From the NCBI RefSeq assembly GCF_009914315.1, contig NZ_CP042596.1:1612001-1676000 (forward strand): DNA of 64,000 nt. The letters run 5' to 3'. The position numbers and the translations under genes were made by a program. Shown here in pieces: positions 32,823 through 44,654 of the stretch (position 1 is its first letter; each line of letters begins with the position of its first letter). This DNA comes from Granulicella sp. WH15 (GTDB lineage: Bacteria; Acidobacteriota; Terriglobia; Terriglobales; Acidobacteriaceae). The notes below the pieces were generated by a model, which saw only the letters and a program-made list of their open reading frames with translations, ran no database searches and was not told the DNA's origin.

Positions 32823-34235
32823 ATGAGCAAGAAAATACAAATCGCCGTCGTCGGATCGGGATATGTCGGCCTGGTCGCTGCAGTCTGCTTCGCTGAGATG
32901 GGGCACGATGTCATCTGCGTCGATAACGACGAGCGCAAGGTTGCGGCGTTGCAGGGAGGGGACACCCTCATCCACGAGACCTTCCTTCCCGAGCTTCTGA
33001 ATCGCTATCGCAACGCCAAGGTTCGTTTTATGACGGATCTGGCCGAGGCGACCCGCGAGTGCGAGGCGATCTTCATCGCGGTCGGAACGCCTCAATCCGA
33101 GACCGGCGATGCCGATCTCTCGTATGTAGAGGCTGTAGCCTGCGAGATCGCACGCTCGCTCACCAGCTATAAGGTCATCGTCGAGAAGTCCACCGTGCCG
33201 GTGTATACCAACGAGTGGATTCGCCGGGCCATCGAGCGCAATGGCGTAGCGCGTGAGATGTTCGACGTCGTTTCGAACCCCGAGTTTCTGCGCGAGGGAA
33301 CGGCAGTCTCCGACTTCCTGCACCCGGATCGCATCGTCGTGGGCGCCGACAGCGAGCGCGCCGCAGCCGTACTGGCCGAGATCTACGCCCCGCTGACCGG
33401 TGGCGAGTACTATACCCGGCCCGACCACATCACCGGCATCTGCAACCAGAACGAGCCGCCCGTGCTGCTCAACACCTCCACCAAGAGCGCCGAGATCATC
33501 AAGCACGCCTCAAACGCCTTCCTTGCGATGAAGATCTCCTTTATCAACGCGGTCTCGAACCTGTGCGAGGCGACCGACGCTAACGTCGAGCAGGTGGCGC
33601 GCGGCATGGGGCTGGACTCCCGCATCGGGCCCAAGTTCCTGCGCCCCGGCATCGGGTATGGCGGCTCCTGCTTCCCGAAGGACGTAGCGGCCTTCCGCTC
33701 GGTCGCCGAGCAGATGGGCATCGACTTCGGCCTGCTGACCGAGGTGGAGAAGATCAACGTTCAGCAGAAGAAGCGCTTCCTCTCCAAGGTGCGCTCGGCT
33801 CTCTGGACGCTGCGCGGCAAGCGCATCGCGGTGCTGGGCCTGGCCTTCAAGGGGGAGACGGACGACATCCGCGAGTCTCCGGCGATCGACCTGGTCGGCA
33901 TGTTGCTGGGCGAGGGCTGCTCGGTCGTGGCCTACGATCCCGCCGCCATGAAGCGTACCGAGGAGAAGCTCCCCGCCAGCTCGCAACTGCGCTACGCCAC
34001 CGATGCGTACACCGCGGCGCACGATGCTGACGCTCTGCTGATCCTGACTGACTGGGATGAGTTTGCGACCCTCGACCTGGATCGGCTCTACACGACGCTG
34101 CGCTACCCGATCGTCCTCGACGGGCGCAATCTCTATGACCCGCAGGTGATGCTGCGGCATGGCTTTACGTACGTTAGCGTCGGGCGTCCCTCGACCTTCC
34201 CGGTGCGGGAGTATGCGGGTAGCTCAGTACTCTGA
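32823..34235 (+). CDS. ugd: UDP-glucose 6-dehydrogenase
   Basis: 470 residues; oxidises UDP-glucose to UDP-glucuronate, a precursor for acidic exopolysaccharide. Seen: Rossmann start VVGSGYVGLVAAVCFAEMGH, KSTVPVYT, NPEFLREGTAVSDFLHPDRI, catalytic-Cys loop GYGGSCFPKDVAAF, and LGLAFKGETDDIRESPAI. The product feeds the UXS-like enzyme encoded next. Divergent from the BY-kinase gene. ATG 32823 has GAGAG about 15 bases upstream, a weak site. Confidence 0.96.
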   Translation: MSKKIQIAVVGSGYVGLVAAVCFAEMGHDVICVDNDERKVAALQGGDTLIHETFLPELLNRYRNAKVRFMTDLAEATRECEAIFIAVGTPQSETGDADLSYVEAVACEIARSLTSYKVIVEKSTVPVYTNEWIRRAIERNGVAREMFDVVSNPEFLREGTAVSDFLHPDRIVVGADSERAAAVLAEIYAPLTGGEYYTRPDHITGICNQNEPPVLLNTSTKSAEIIKHASNAFLAMKISFINAVSNLCEATDANVEQVARGMGLDSRIGPKFLRPGIGYGGSCFPKDVAAFRSVAEQMGIDFGLLTEVEKINVQQKKRFLSKVRSALWTLRGKRIAVLGLAFKGETDDIRESPAIDLVGMLLGEGCSVVAYDPAAMKRTEEKLPASSQLRYATDAYTAAHDADALLILTDWDEFATLDLDRLYTTLRYPIVLDGRNLYDPQVMLRHGFTYVSVGRPSTFPVREYAGSSVL

Positions 34236-34273
34236 GGCCTGCCAGGCAGGCTCAGTAAACAGGAAATATGCCT

Positions 34274-34301
34274 GGCCAGGGATCCATATAAGACCCTGGC
34301 C
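34274..34301 (+). terminator. inverted repeat between ugd and UXS-like gene
   Basis: GGCCAGGG (34274-34281) and CCCTGGCC (34294-34301) pair perfectly across a 12-base AT-rich loop, preceded by a smaller GCCTGCC-A-GGCAGGC palindrome near 34236. It may be a partial terminator or attenuator before the next gene, whose ribosome binding site begins a few bases later. No U-tract. Confidence 0.4.
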
Positions 34302-34318
34302 GGGGAGAAGGTGAGCCC

Positions 34319-35323
34319 GTGGCTCGCTGGCGCAATCGCGAGGCCACGGAAGAAGGAGTGGCATTGGGAAAGCGCACAGTACTCATCACAGGGGCAGCCG
34401 GATTCCTTGGCTCGCATCTCTGTGACTACGTCCTCGGCGAGGGCGACAGCGTCATCGGCGTGGACAACCTCTCGACCGGGAGCCTGGCTAACGTGGCTCA
34501 TCTGGCCAACGAGAGCCGCTTCCAGTTGATCGAAAAGGATATCTGTCAGCCCTTCGACGTGGGCCGGGTAGACTTCGTCTTCAACTTTGCCTCGCCCGCC
34601 AGCCCGGTGGACTACTCCCGGCTGGGCATCGAGACGTTGCTGGTCGGCTCGGCGGGCACCATCAACACGCTTGAGATCGCCCACAGGTACGACGCGAGCT
34701 TCCTCCACGCCTCCACCTCCGAGTGCTACGGCGACCCCGAGGTACATCCTCAGGTCGAGACCTACTGGGGCAACGTCAACCCTGTCGGCCCGCGCTCGGT
34801 CTACGACGAGGCCAAGCGCTTCTCCGAGGCGGCGGTTACGGCCTATCACCGCTATCACGGCGTCGATACCCGCCTGGTCCGGATCTTCAACACCTACGGC
34901 CCGCGCCTGCAGAGCAGCGACGGCCGCGTCATCTCGAACCTGATGACCCAGGCTCTGCGCGGCGAGCCGCTCACCATCTACGGCGACGGCCTGCAGACGC
35001 GCAGCTTCTGCTACGTCTCTGACCTCATCGAGGGCATCATGCGGCTCTCGAAGGTGACCGAGCACACGCCGGTCAACATCGGTAATCCGATTGAATGGAA
35101 TATGTTCGAGTGCGCCAGCGAGGTGCTTGCGGTGACCGGGGCAAAGGTTGAGTTGATCTTCAAGCCTCTCCCGCAGGACGATCCCACGCGCCGCCGTCCC
35201 GACATTACCAAGGCGAAGGCGCTGCTCGGATGGGAGCCGCAGGTGAACCTCCGCTCCGGCCTGGAGCGCTCGTTGGAGTACTTCAAGGCTTGCGTAAGTG
35301 CAGAGGCCGCGCCCCACAGCTAG
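34319..35323 (+). CDS. UDP-glucuronate decarboxylase-like SDR epimerase
   Basis: Extended short-chain dehydrogenase, up to 334 residues from GTG 34319; a TTG at 34364 preceded by GAAGGAG is an alternative start nearer the family N-terminus. [18 protein letters not shown] binds [36 protein letters not shown] and the [10 protein letters not shown] catalytic Tyr/Lys pair match UDP-xylose synthase; [10 protein letters not shown] and [18 protein letters not shown] follow. With ugd upstream it would convert UDP-glucuronate to UDP-xylose for the polysaccharide. UXS and dTDP-glucose dehydratase-like proteins are close relatives, but the ASPASPVDY text favours UXS. Confidence 0.9.
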   Translation: MARWRNREATEEGVALGKRTVLITGAAGFLGSHLCDYVLGEGDSVIGVDNLSTGSLANVAHLANESRFQLIEKDICQPFDVGRVDFVFNFASPASPVDYSRLGIETLLVGSAGTINTLEIAHRYDASFLHASTSECYGDPEVHPQVETYWGNVNPVGPRSVYDEAKRFSEAAVTAYHRYHGVDTRLVRIFNTYGPRLQSSDGRVISNLMTQALRGEPLTIYGDGLQTRSFCYVSDLIEGIMRLSKVTEHTPVNIGNPIEWNMFECASEVLAVTGAKVELIFKPLPQDDPTRRRPDITKAKALLGWEPQVNLRSGLERSLEYFKACVSAEAAPHS

Positions 35324-35344
35324 ACATCTGTTCTGCTGCTATAG

Positions 35345-35378
35345 CGACAAAGCCAGACCCTTGGGTCTGGCTTTGTCG
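35345..35378. terminator. bidirectional terminator hairpin
   Basis: CGACAAAGCCAGACCC (35345-35360) and GGGTCTGGCTTTGTCG (35363-35378) are a 16-bp perfect inverted repeat, two bases apart. It sits between the convergent UXS-like and Wzi-like genes, where a hairpin working in both directions is expected. Confidence 0.85.
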
Positions 35379-35391
35379 TCTCCCCCAAAAC

Positions 35392-37362
35392 TTACTTACC
35401 CGGCAGGACATGCAGCTTGGGGAAGTAGGTCACCTGGAACGCCCCAATCGAGTCGTTCTGCGCTCCGGGCAGATAAATCGGCGCCTTCCAGCGCTCGAAC
35501 TGGTACCAGCCGTTCAGCTCCAGATCGTGCCCGAGCCGCTTGGTGACAGTGACCTTGAACGAGTTCTGCGTGGTGCCGCCGGGGATAAAGTCCTTCGCGG
35601 TCTTCTTGTTCAGGTACTCCAGCTGAACCGACTCGTTGCCGGAGAGGTGGTAGGTGAGAAACACCTGGCCTCCCTTGGCCTCGCGGCCGATCCAATCTCC
35701 CATCAGGAAGCCCTGGTTCGTGTACCCCTGGCGCTGGACCGTCTCGAAGTAGTTGCCGCCGCCGTGGATGCTGGCCAGCGTGGGGTAGTCGGTGTAGACC
35801 GCCTCGGCGCGCAGGTCGAGCTTGGGCAGATAGGGAACCTGCGACAGGTACAGCCCCGAGAGGATGCCCGCCCGGCGCGGCGCGCTGATCGGACTTACGT
35901 CGTCGTGCGCCGTCGCATCGGCGTAGAGCGTCAGGCGGTCGCGGACGAAGGGAAGCCGGTAGGAGAAGCTGAAGTCGCTGAACCGGGCACCGGGGTCGTT
36001 CCGCCCGAACTTCTCCGACTGGTTTGTATCGCTGGTGTCGAAGAAGCCCTTGAGGAAGTTGTGCAGGGTCACGGGCGTATGTCCCGCGCCGCCGAAGATG
36101 ATCGTACGCTGGAAGGTAAACTCGAAGTTCTTCGTCGGGCGGAACGAGAACATCTCCGAGTGGGCGTACGGGTTGTTGGGGTAGGTATGGCCCTTCAGGC
36201 TGCCGTAGAAGAAGTCGTAGCGCAGCGGTCCCAGCAGCGCGGAGATATAAGGAATATGCAGCGGCTCCACGCGGTTGATGCGGAACGAGTACATGTTCTC
36301 GGCGTTGTTGGTCCAGGCCATCGCGCCGCCGAGCCCCGGCCCCTCCCAGGCGTCGGACTTGCCGCCCGAGATCTCGTGTCCCAGCAGGTGGAAGGAGAGC
36401 GTCGCCTCGACCAGCCGGAAGGGATTGGCCGCGTCGATCGGGCCGGTAGGGATGGTCGCCTGGTTGAGGTTGAACCCGGAGTAGGGGATCTGATCGATGG
36501 TGGAGAGCTGGCTGCTGAGGGCCTGCGAGTAGCCGGGCGCGCCGGGGGCGTGCTCGTACTCGCCGCGCACGTAGAGCGAGAAGCGGCCGTGCTCGGAGAT
36601 CGTCGACGCGCCCAGGATGTTGTTGAAGCCCGTCTGGTAGGGCCGTCCGTAGTCGTTCACGATGGACTGGCCCAGGTGCCAGCTATCGCGCAGCGTGGTG
36701 CCGCCGATGCCCATCACCCGGTCGTAGGCCGACTCCATGCCGTAGACGGTGCCGCGCGAGCCGCTCGCCGGAGTTTCGGCCGCAAGCTCATCCAGCAGCT
36801 TGGCCAGGATCTCCTGGGCCTCTCCGTTGTTGCCGTTCACGATGGCGTCCTGCGACTGCTCGAGCATGTGCAGCAGGCTCAACCGCGTCCAGGGCCGCAT
36901 CGAGAGAAACGTGGTGTCGATGTAGCCCATCGAGTAGAGCCGCAGCACCTTGGGGTAGATCCAGCTATCGACTGGGATGTAGACCGAGCTGTCATGGCTC
37001 TGGCGGTGGCCCTCGGGGAACTTTCCGCTGTGGTAATAGTCCTGATACCAGGGCGCGCCATAAGGCGGCCACGCGGAGTAGGGGTTGCCGTGCAACGGCG
37101 CGACTGCCGGAGGAGGTGCCGGAGTGGGCACTGGAGCGGCGCTTCCCGGCGCTTTTTCCTTATTGACATCAGGATTGTAGGCCGGACGCGTCCCAACCTG
37201 GTCGACGGATTGGGGAGTTGGTGTGGGCACGAAGACCGGAGTCGTGGAGTCGGTTCCGGGAACGGGTGCCGCAGGCGCCTGCGGCGCCACTGACTGGGCG
37301 ACCGCGGCAGGCAGCGAGCCCATGCACAGGCCGACCAGCAGAATGACTTTTCCTCTATGCAC
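35392..37362 (-). CDS. Wzi-family capsule assembly outer-membrane protein
   Basis: I chose GTG 37362 (AAGAGGT upstream, 656 residues); a TTG 33 bases earlier is possible. A signal peptide (VILLVGLCMGSLPAAVAQ) is followed by a Pro-rich linker with PAPPPAVAPLHG and then the domain of the Wzi family: SWIYPKVLRLYSMGYID, LSLLHMLEQSQ, and a long beta-barrel of aromatic strands to the C-terminus. Wzi is a lectin-like barrel that anchors capsule at the surface. Acidobacterial members often carry such a Pro-rich preface. Its place beside ugd/UXS and the Wza/Wzc genes supports a role in the same capsule. Confidence 0.85.
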   Translation of the reverse strand: MHRGKVILLVGLCMGSLPAAVAQSVAPQAPAAPVPGTDSTTPVFVPTPTPQSVDQVGTRPAYNPDVNKEKAPGSAAPVPTPAPPPAVAPLHGNPYSAWPPYGAPWYQDYYHSGKFPEGHRQSHDSSVYIPVDSWIYPKVLRLYSMGYIDTTFLSMRPWTRLSLLHMLEQSQDAIVNGNNGEAQEILAKLLDELAAETPASGSRGTVYGMESAYDRVMGIGGTTLRDSWHLGQSIVNDYGRPYQTGFNNILGASTISEHGRFSLYVRGEYEHAPGAPGYSQALSSQLSTIDQIPYSGFNLNQATIPTGPIDAANPFRLVEATLSFHLLGHEISGGKSDAWEGPGLGGAMAWTNNAENMYSFRINRVEPLHIPYISALLGPLRYDFFYGSLKGHTYPNNPYAHSEMFSFRPTKNFEFTFQRTIIFGGAGHTPVTLHNFLKGFFDTSDTNQSEKFGRNDPGARFSDFSFSYRLPFVRDRLTLYADATAHDDVSPISAPRRAGILSGLYLSQVPYLPKLDLRAEAVYTDYPTLASIHGGGNYFETVQRQGYTNQGFLMGDWIGREAKGGQVFLTYHLSGNESVQLEYLNKKTAKDFIPGGTTQNSFKVTVTKRLGHDLELNGWYQFERWKAPIYLPGAQNDSIGAFQVTYFPKLHVLPGK

Positions 37363-37438
37363 GCATACCTCTTGGATCGGGATCGGTCGATCCAAACGGA
37401 TACGGACCGGTCGAACCCCTCCAGTGTAACCCGTGCAT

Positions 37439-38233
37439 TTACTGCTTCGCCAAAGCCGCCTCGAGCCTGCTCTGGCAGCGCGGTTCCACCTTGGCCAGCC
37501 ACGCCGGAGTAGCCGCCTGTTTGGCGATCAACTGCTCTCCCAACAACTGAATCGGATCGGCGGCTTTCTTTGCCTTGCCCGCGGCAATGAAGGGAACACC
37601 CGCGATCAGAGCGGGTTTGCTGTCGGCCCTGGCGCGCACGATGGATTCCTGCGCCACCCGGTAGATCGCCACCGCATCGCTGGCATCGACGGGAATGCCG
37701 GGCACGCCGCAGCGGCTCGCCAGCCGCGCCAGCCCGCTGGTGCCGTTCTTCTCCGGCAGCACCACGAAGATGATCGGAGCCTCGGCCTCCGCCGCTGCGC
37801 GCAGCACCCGCTTCCACTCGGCATCCTTCAACTCGCGCTCGCCGACGTAGGCCATCAGAACACCCTTCTCCCCCGAGGCGCGCAGGCCCATCGCCGCTCC
37901 AATCGAGGTCCACATCCGCTTGACGGGCGAGAAAGAGCCGCCCAGCCTGCCCTCGCCGCTCTCTCCGCGCAGCGTCGCCGCCAGCACCTTGGCCTGCGCG
38001 CGCGCGGCATCCCTTACGTAGCCCGGCAGCGGCCCCACGCCCGCGTCGCTGGTCAGGTCGCCCTCGTGCAGGTCGATCGCGGTCGCCACCCAGCAGGCCT
38101 CAAGCCCCGGCGCGAAGCCGGTGTGCTGCCGCCGCATCTGACGGCTCAGAACCCGAGCCTCCACCATCACCGTGTACATCTCCCGCAGCCGCACGTTGCG
38201 GATCAGCGGGTTCTCAAACGGCTTCGCAGCCAT
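37439..38233 (-). CDS. degenerate E1-alpha-like thiamine enzyme homologue
   Basis: 264 residues from ATG 38233, with GGGGAGACG just before it. It resembles the alpha subunit of branched-chain or pyruvate dehydrogenase E1 (LREMYTVMVEARVLSRQMRR at the N-terminus, and SIGAAMGLRASGEKGVLMAYVGE where the TPP motif should be). The canonical GDG...N thiamine-diphosphate motif is absent, replaced by VGERELKDAEW. True E1-alpha subunits are about 330-400 residues. So this is probably not a catalytic E1. It lies 84 bases after the aceE stop on the same strand and may be a structural or regulatory relative. Confidence 0.6.
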   Translation of the reverse strand: MAAKPFENPLIRNVRLREMYTVMVEARVLSRQMRRQHTGFAPGLEACWVATAIDLHEGDLTSDAGVGPLPGYVRDAARAQAKVLAATLRGESGEGRLGGSFSPVKRMWTSIGAAMGLRASGEKGVLMAYVGERELKDAEWKRVLRAAAEAEAPIIFVVLPEKNGTSGLARLASRCGVPGIPVDASDAVAIYRVAQESIVRARADSKPALIAGVPFIAAGKAKKAADPIQLLGEQLIAKQAATPAWLAKVEPRCQSRLEAALAKQ

Positions 38234-38317
38234 CGTCTCTCCCCAAATAGTCAGTGAACCAGCACCCAAAGAAAAAGCCACCGCAGCCTGCGCCACGGTG
38301 GCTTTGATTCTATTGCC

Positions 38318-40981
<2,664 letters not shown>

Positions 40982-41123
40982 GGGCGTATCCGGTTCTCGC
41001 TTGCTTCAGGTTTATGACGACGTGTGTCGTCCCAATAAAGATAGTTGTATTTAAGGGAAAAATCACGTCGCCGAAAGTTCATTCCGATCATACGCCGGAA
41101 CCCGGACTAAATTCGACCTGTAT

Positions 41124-41615
41124 TCATCCCGGATTTTGGTCTCCGGCTGTTCTATGGTCAGACCATTGCTGCACGCAGGCCAAGGTCAAGGCCAGCAAGA
41201 TCGAGCCGAACCAGCAGTACCAGCCGGTCAGGGGGTGAATCATATACGAAAGAAAGACGCCACCCTCGTCCTCGTGATAGGGCTGCACCCTCAATTGAAA
41301 AGTTTGCAAAGCGAAGATCACGGCTAAAGCAAGGCAGAGTATGGCTTCGCCCGTCCTCCGAAACAGAATCAAAATGCAGCCCACCAAGAGGAGAGGGTTC
41401 GCGAGAACGGCAAAATTGCCAAGAAGGGGACCAAGTAGTCCGCCAAGGGCCATCTGCTTACCCGTTTTGACTACGTAGCCTGCGGGAATCATGGCGTTTC
41501 TCGGACCGGCAGTAGACATTCGCCTAAAGAGAATCGCCGGTTGCTGAAGCGATAGAGCAAAGAGCGCAGTCACGCCGATCAGAGCGAGCGTTGTCCGGAA
41601 GGTAGGCAGGCGCAT
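41124..41615 (-). CDS. small integral membrane protein of unknown function
   Basis: 163 residues with about four membrane segments (TTLALIGVTALFALSLQQP; LGPLLGNFAVLANPLLLVGCILILF; EAILCLALAVIFALQTF; GWYCWFGSILLALTLACVQQ). No recognised motif. The N-terminus is short before the first helix, so it could be a signal anchor. It reads leftwards between aceE and the MDR oxidoreductase, with 142 bases to aceE. The function cannot be inferred from neighbours. Confidence 0.7.
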   Translation of the reverse strand: MRLPTFRTTLALIGVTALFALSLQQPAILFRRMSTAGPRNAMIPAGYVVKTGKQMALGGLLGPLLGNFAVLANPLLLVGCILILFRRTGEAILCLALAVIFALQTFQLRVQPYHEDEGGVFLSYMIHPLTGWYCWFGSILLALTLACVQQWSDHRTAGDQNPG

Positions 41616-41739
41616 ACGGTCTATCAGTATAGGGGACTACATTTGGGACTAAGATGATCAGCCGCGTGCTTTTCCCCCCTAATCACAAATCTGTGCCGGG
41701 AAGAATGTTAGCCTGGCCTCAACCGAAGAGGACCCCGCC

Positions 41740-42702
41740 ATGAACGCAGCCGTCGTCACCACCTTCACCGCGCCTCCCAGCTTCACCACCTTCGCCGACC
41801 CCACACCGCAGCAGGAAGAAAAGCTCGTCAAGGTCCTCGCCGCCGGACTCCACCCCATCGTCCGCTCTCTGGCCAACGGAAGCCACTACGGCAGCACCGG
41901 CCAGTTCCCCTTCATCCCCGGCGTCGACGGAGTAGGACGCCTCGAAGACGGCACCCGCGTCTACTTCGGCGGAGTCCGCTCGCCCTTCGGCACCATGGCC
42001 GAGCTGGCGCTCGCCTCCCCGGCCATGTGCCTGACGCTGCCCGACGCGCTCGATGACGCCACCTGCGCGGGCATCGCTAACCCGGCCATGTCCGGCTGGG
42101 TCGCGCTCACGGCACGGGCAAAGTTCGTGGCGGGCGAGACGGTCCTGATCCTCGGAGCCACCGGCAGCGCTGGTCAGATGGCCGTGCAGATCGCCAAGCG
42201 CCTCGGCGCGGCCCGCGTGATCGCCGCCGGACGCAACCCGCAGGCGCTCGAGGAGCTGAAGTCGCTCGGCGCGGACGCCGTTATCTCGCTCGACCAGCCC
42301 CACGACGCCCTGGTCGAGAACATTCGCAGCGAGTGGGCCGTCAACGGCGTAAACGTGGTGCTCGACTACCTCTGGGGACCACCCGCCGAGGCCGTCTTCG
42401 AGGCAATCGCCCAGAAGGGCCTCCAGCACGCGACCTCCCGGGTGCGCCACGTGCAGATCGGCGAGAGCGCCGGAAGAAAAATCTCCCTCCCCGGCTCTCT
42501 CCTGCGCAGCACTGCGCTCGAGATCCTGGGCAGCGGCTTCGGCAGCGCCTCCTTCGACCAGATCCGCCAGGCCGTCACCGAGTTCTTCGCCGCAGCCGCC
42601 GTCAAACCCTTCCACTTCGAGGTAAAGTCAGCCCCGCTCAGTGACGTCGCCGCTCTCTGGAACACCAAAGAGCAGGGAGCCCGCCTCGTCTTCCTGCCCT
42701 GA
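41740..42702 (+). CDS. MDR-family quinone/zinc-less oxidoreductase
   Basis: 320 residues of the medium-chain dehydrogenase/reductase fold. The nucleotide site LILGATGSAGQMAVQIAKRLGAARVIAAGRNP is clear (AxGxxG form, typical of NADPH quinone reductases). The N-terminal catalytic part lacks the zinc-binding Cys/His set of alcohol dehydrogenases, so it is probably a quinone oxidoreductase or enoyl reductase. A separate ATG at 41740 follows AAGAGGACC. The 24-base gap to the next gene suggests one transcript, though their roles look unrelated. Confidence 0.88.
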   Translation: MNAAVVTTFTAPPSFTTFADPTPQQEEKLVKVLAAGLHPIVRSLANGSHYGSTGQFPFIPGVDGVGRLEDGTRVYFGGVRSPFGTMAELALASPAMCLTLPDALDDATCAGIANPAMSGWVALTARAKFVAGETVLILGATGSAGQMAVQIAKRLGAARVIAAGRNPQALEELKSLGADAVISLDQPHDALVENIRSEWAVNGVNVVLDYLWGPPAEAVFEAIAQKGLQHATSRVRHVQIGESAGRKISLPGSLLRSTALEILGSGFGSASFDQIRQAVTEFFAAAAVKPFHFEVKSAPLSDVAALWNTKEQGARLVFLP

Positions 42703-42726
42703 GAGCAAGTCAAAGAGGAACATTCC

Positions 42727-43332
42727 ATGAGGCTTATTTTCATCTATGGATTACCCGCGACTGGCAAGCTCACGGTTGCGCAGGAGTTATCGAAGCGGAC
42801 TGGTTACAAGCTCTTTCACAATCACCTTGTAGTCGATCTCCTGCTTTCGACGTTCGAGTTCGGCAGCGCGCCCTTCGTAGAACTGCGCGAGGAGATATGG
42901 CTTTCGGTCTTCAGCCAAGCCTGCCGTAGTCAGTTGCCGGGTTTGATCTTCACCTTCAATCCGGAGAGAACGGTGCGGCCGAAGTTCGTTGAGCAGACGG
43001 TGGACATCGTCACCGGATACGGCGGACAGGTGGATTTTGTCGAGCTGGCCTGTCCGCTCGACGAGTTGAAACGCCGGATCGATAGCCCTTCACGATTGCA
43101 GTATCGAAAGCTAAGCTCTCTCCCCCTGTTTGAGAAGTTGCAGGCTGCCGGAGAGTTCGATACATCGCACATGCCAAAGCCCAGTCTCACAATCGACACG
43201 AGCCGCAACAGTCCGATTGAAGCCGCAGCACAGATAAGCGGCACACTCAATCTCAGCTTCCTCAGCGAGGTTGCGTCAGGAACACCGCAAAAGAATCAAG
43301 GCGGATTAAAGCCAGACTATTCTGGTTTTTAG
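42727..43332 (+). CDS. P-loop kinase-like protein
   Basis: 201 residues beginning MRLIFIYGLPATGKLTVAQE, a Walker A motif (GxPxTGK) like small nucleoside or antibiotic kinases. FHNHLVVDLLLS and VDFVELACPLDELKRRI (a likely adenine/lid region) follow. The family resembles shikimate-kinase-like/AAA_33 proteins; the substrate is unknown. The last eleven codons (QGGLKPDYSGF) and the stop lie inside a long hairpin, so the normal C-terminus may have been altered by that sequence. It follows the MDR gene by 24 bases. Confidence 0.75.
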   Translation: MRLIFIYGLPATGKLTVAQELSKRTGYKLFHNHLVVDLLLSTFEFGSAPFVELREEIWLSVFSQACRSQLPGLIFTFNPERTVRPKFVEQTVDIVTGYGGQVDFVELACPLDELKRRIDSPSRLQYRKLSSLPLFEKLQAAGEFDTSHMPKPSLTIDTSRNSPIEAAAQISGTLNLSFLSEVASGTPQKNQGGLKPDYSGF

Positions 43333-43343
43333 TCCGCCTTGAT
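43295..43343 (+). terminator. hairpin overlapping the end of the kinase-like gene
   Basis: ATCAAGGCGGA (43295-43305) and TCCGCCTTGAT (43333-43343) pair perfectly; inside, TAAAGCCAGA and TCTGGTTTTTA extend the stem around a short loop. The stop codon (43330-43332) is within the structure. Likely terminator of this short operon, opposite the argJ end at 43396. Confidence 0.75.
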
Positions 43344-43395
43344 CCCTTTATCCGCGTCAGGCTTCCCCCTGAAAGGGTACGGTTCTAAACGGATT

Positions 43396-44619
43396 TTAAG
43401 TGGAGTAGTCCGCGTTGATCTTCACGTACTCTTCCGTCAGGTCGCAGGTCAGGAAGGTGCAGCTCGCCTCGCCCTGGCCCAGATCGAGCGTGATGGTGTA
43501 CTCCCGTGCCAGCATCACCTGGTGCGCCGCGGCCTCGTTGTAGAGCGGCGACCGCACTCCGTTCTCGAAGACCGGCTCCGCGCCGATCCATATCCTCGTC
43601 GCAGCCGGATCGAGCGCCACTCCCGACCGTCCCGCGGCGGCCAGCAGCCGTCCCCAGTTCGGGTCCGCGCTCGACCACGCCGTCTTGCACAGCGGCGAGT
43701 GGGCGATGGTCTGGGCCACGGCCTTGGCGTCCGCATAGCTGGCCGCACCGTTGATCTGTAACGTCACCACGTGGCCGACGCCTTCGCCGTCATCGACGAT
43801 CTGGTGCGCGAGGCTGCCGCAGACCAGCCGCAGGGCGTTCGCAAACGCCACCGAAACCCGCTCGTCCAGCCCAACCCCGCTGGCCCCGCTGGCCAGTAGC
43901 AGCACCGTATCGTTGGTCGAAGTGTCACCGTCAATCGAGATGCTGTTGAAACTGCTCTCGACCGCCGGTTCCATCATCTCGCGCAGGTCAGTCGGCTGCG
44001 CAACCAGGTCGGTAAAAAGGTAGACCAGCATGGTCGCGTGCGGTGGCCCCAGTTGCGGATAGATCATCCCCGCGCCCTTGGCCGCGCCGAAGATATACAC
44101 CGGCCCGTCGTCCGTCTCGATCGTCGCCCGCGCCACCTTCATCCGCGTGTCGGTGGTCATGATCGCCGTGGCGAAGGTCTCGGCATGAGCCGCCGTCGCG
44201 CCCAGCGCCGCAGCCGCCGACGGCAGCGCGCCGATCAGCTTCTCCACCGGCAGCGGAACCCCGATGATCCCGGTCGAAGAAGGGAAGACCTCGTCGAAGA
44301 TGCACCCGAACTGGTCGCCCGCCGCCTTGCAGCTCTCGAGACACGCCGCGATCCCCGGCTCACCGGTCGCGCAGTTGGCGTTGCCCGCGTTCACCAGCAC
44401 CACGGAGACCCGTCCGCCCGTCGCCGCCAGGTGCCGCCGCCCCACCGTCACCGGCGCGGCCACCATCCGGTTGCGCGTAAACATCGCCGCCGCGTTCGCG
44501 CCCTTCGGAGCCCGCGCCACCGCAACATCCAGCTTGCCGCTGGCCTTGATCCCAGCCTTCACCGCGCCCCACTCGAACCCCCGTGGCAGCGCGCCCACCT
44601 GTTCTAAACTCTTATCCAT
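43396..44619 (-). CDS. argJ: ArgJ, bifunctional glutamate N-acetyltransferase
   Basis: 407 residues. ArgJ transfers acetyl from N-acetylornithine to glutamate (and in some bacteria from acetyl-CoA), recycling the acetyl group of arginine synthesis. It self-cleaves at an internal Ala-Thr bond; here the site reads KGAGMIYPQLGPPHATMLVY, with the nucleophile Thr in ATML. The N-terminus GALPRGFEWGAVKAGIK and SFNSISIDGDTSTNDTVLLLASG are also family text. It is separate from the arg operon at 58-64 kb, and makes ornithine available without argE. Confidence 0.96.
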   Translation of the reverse strand: MDKSLEQVGALPRGFEWGAVKAGIKASGKLDVAVARAPKGANAAAMFTRNRMVAAPVTVGRRHLAATGGRVSVVLVNAGNANCATGEPGIAACLESCKAAGDQFGCIFDEVFPSSTGIIGVPLPVEKLIGALPSAAAALGATAAHAETFATAIMTTDTRMKVARATIETDDGPVYIFGAAKGAGMIYPQLGPPHATMLVYLFTDLVAQPTDLREMMEPAVESSFNSISIDGDTSTNDTVLLLASGASGVGLDERVSVAFANALRLVCGSLAHQIVDDGEGVGHVVTLQINGAASYADAKAVAQTIAHSPLCKTAWSSADPNWGRLLAAAGRSGVALDPAATRIWIGAEPVFENGVRSPLYNEAAAHQVMLAREYTITLDLGQGEASCTFLTCDLTEEYVKINADYST

Positions 44620-44654
44620 TCCAATACTCTATAACCCGGATGTATCCTCAAGCC

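Noticed and set aside
35230..37293. 687-codon open frame antisense to the Wzi-like gene
   Set aside because: Composition is Arg/Val/Gly-rich without structure; the opposite strand has a signal peptide and a family match.
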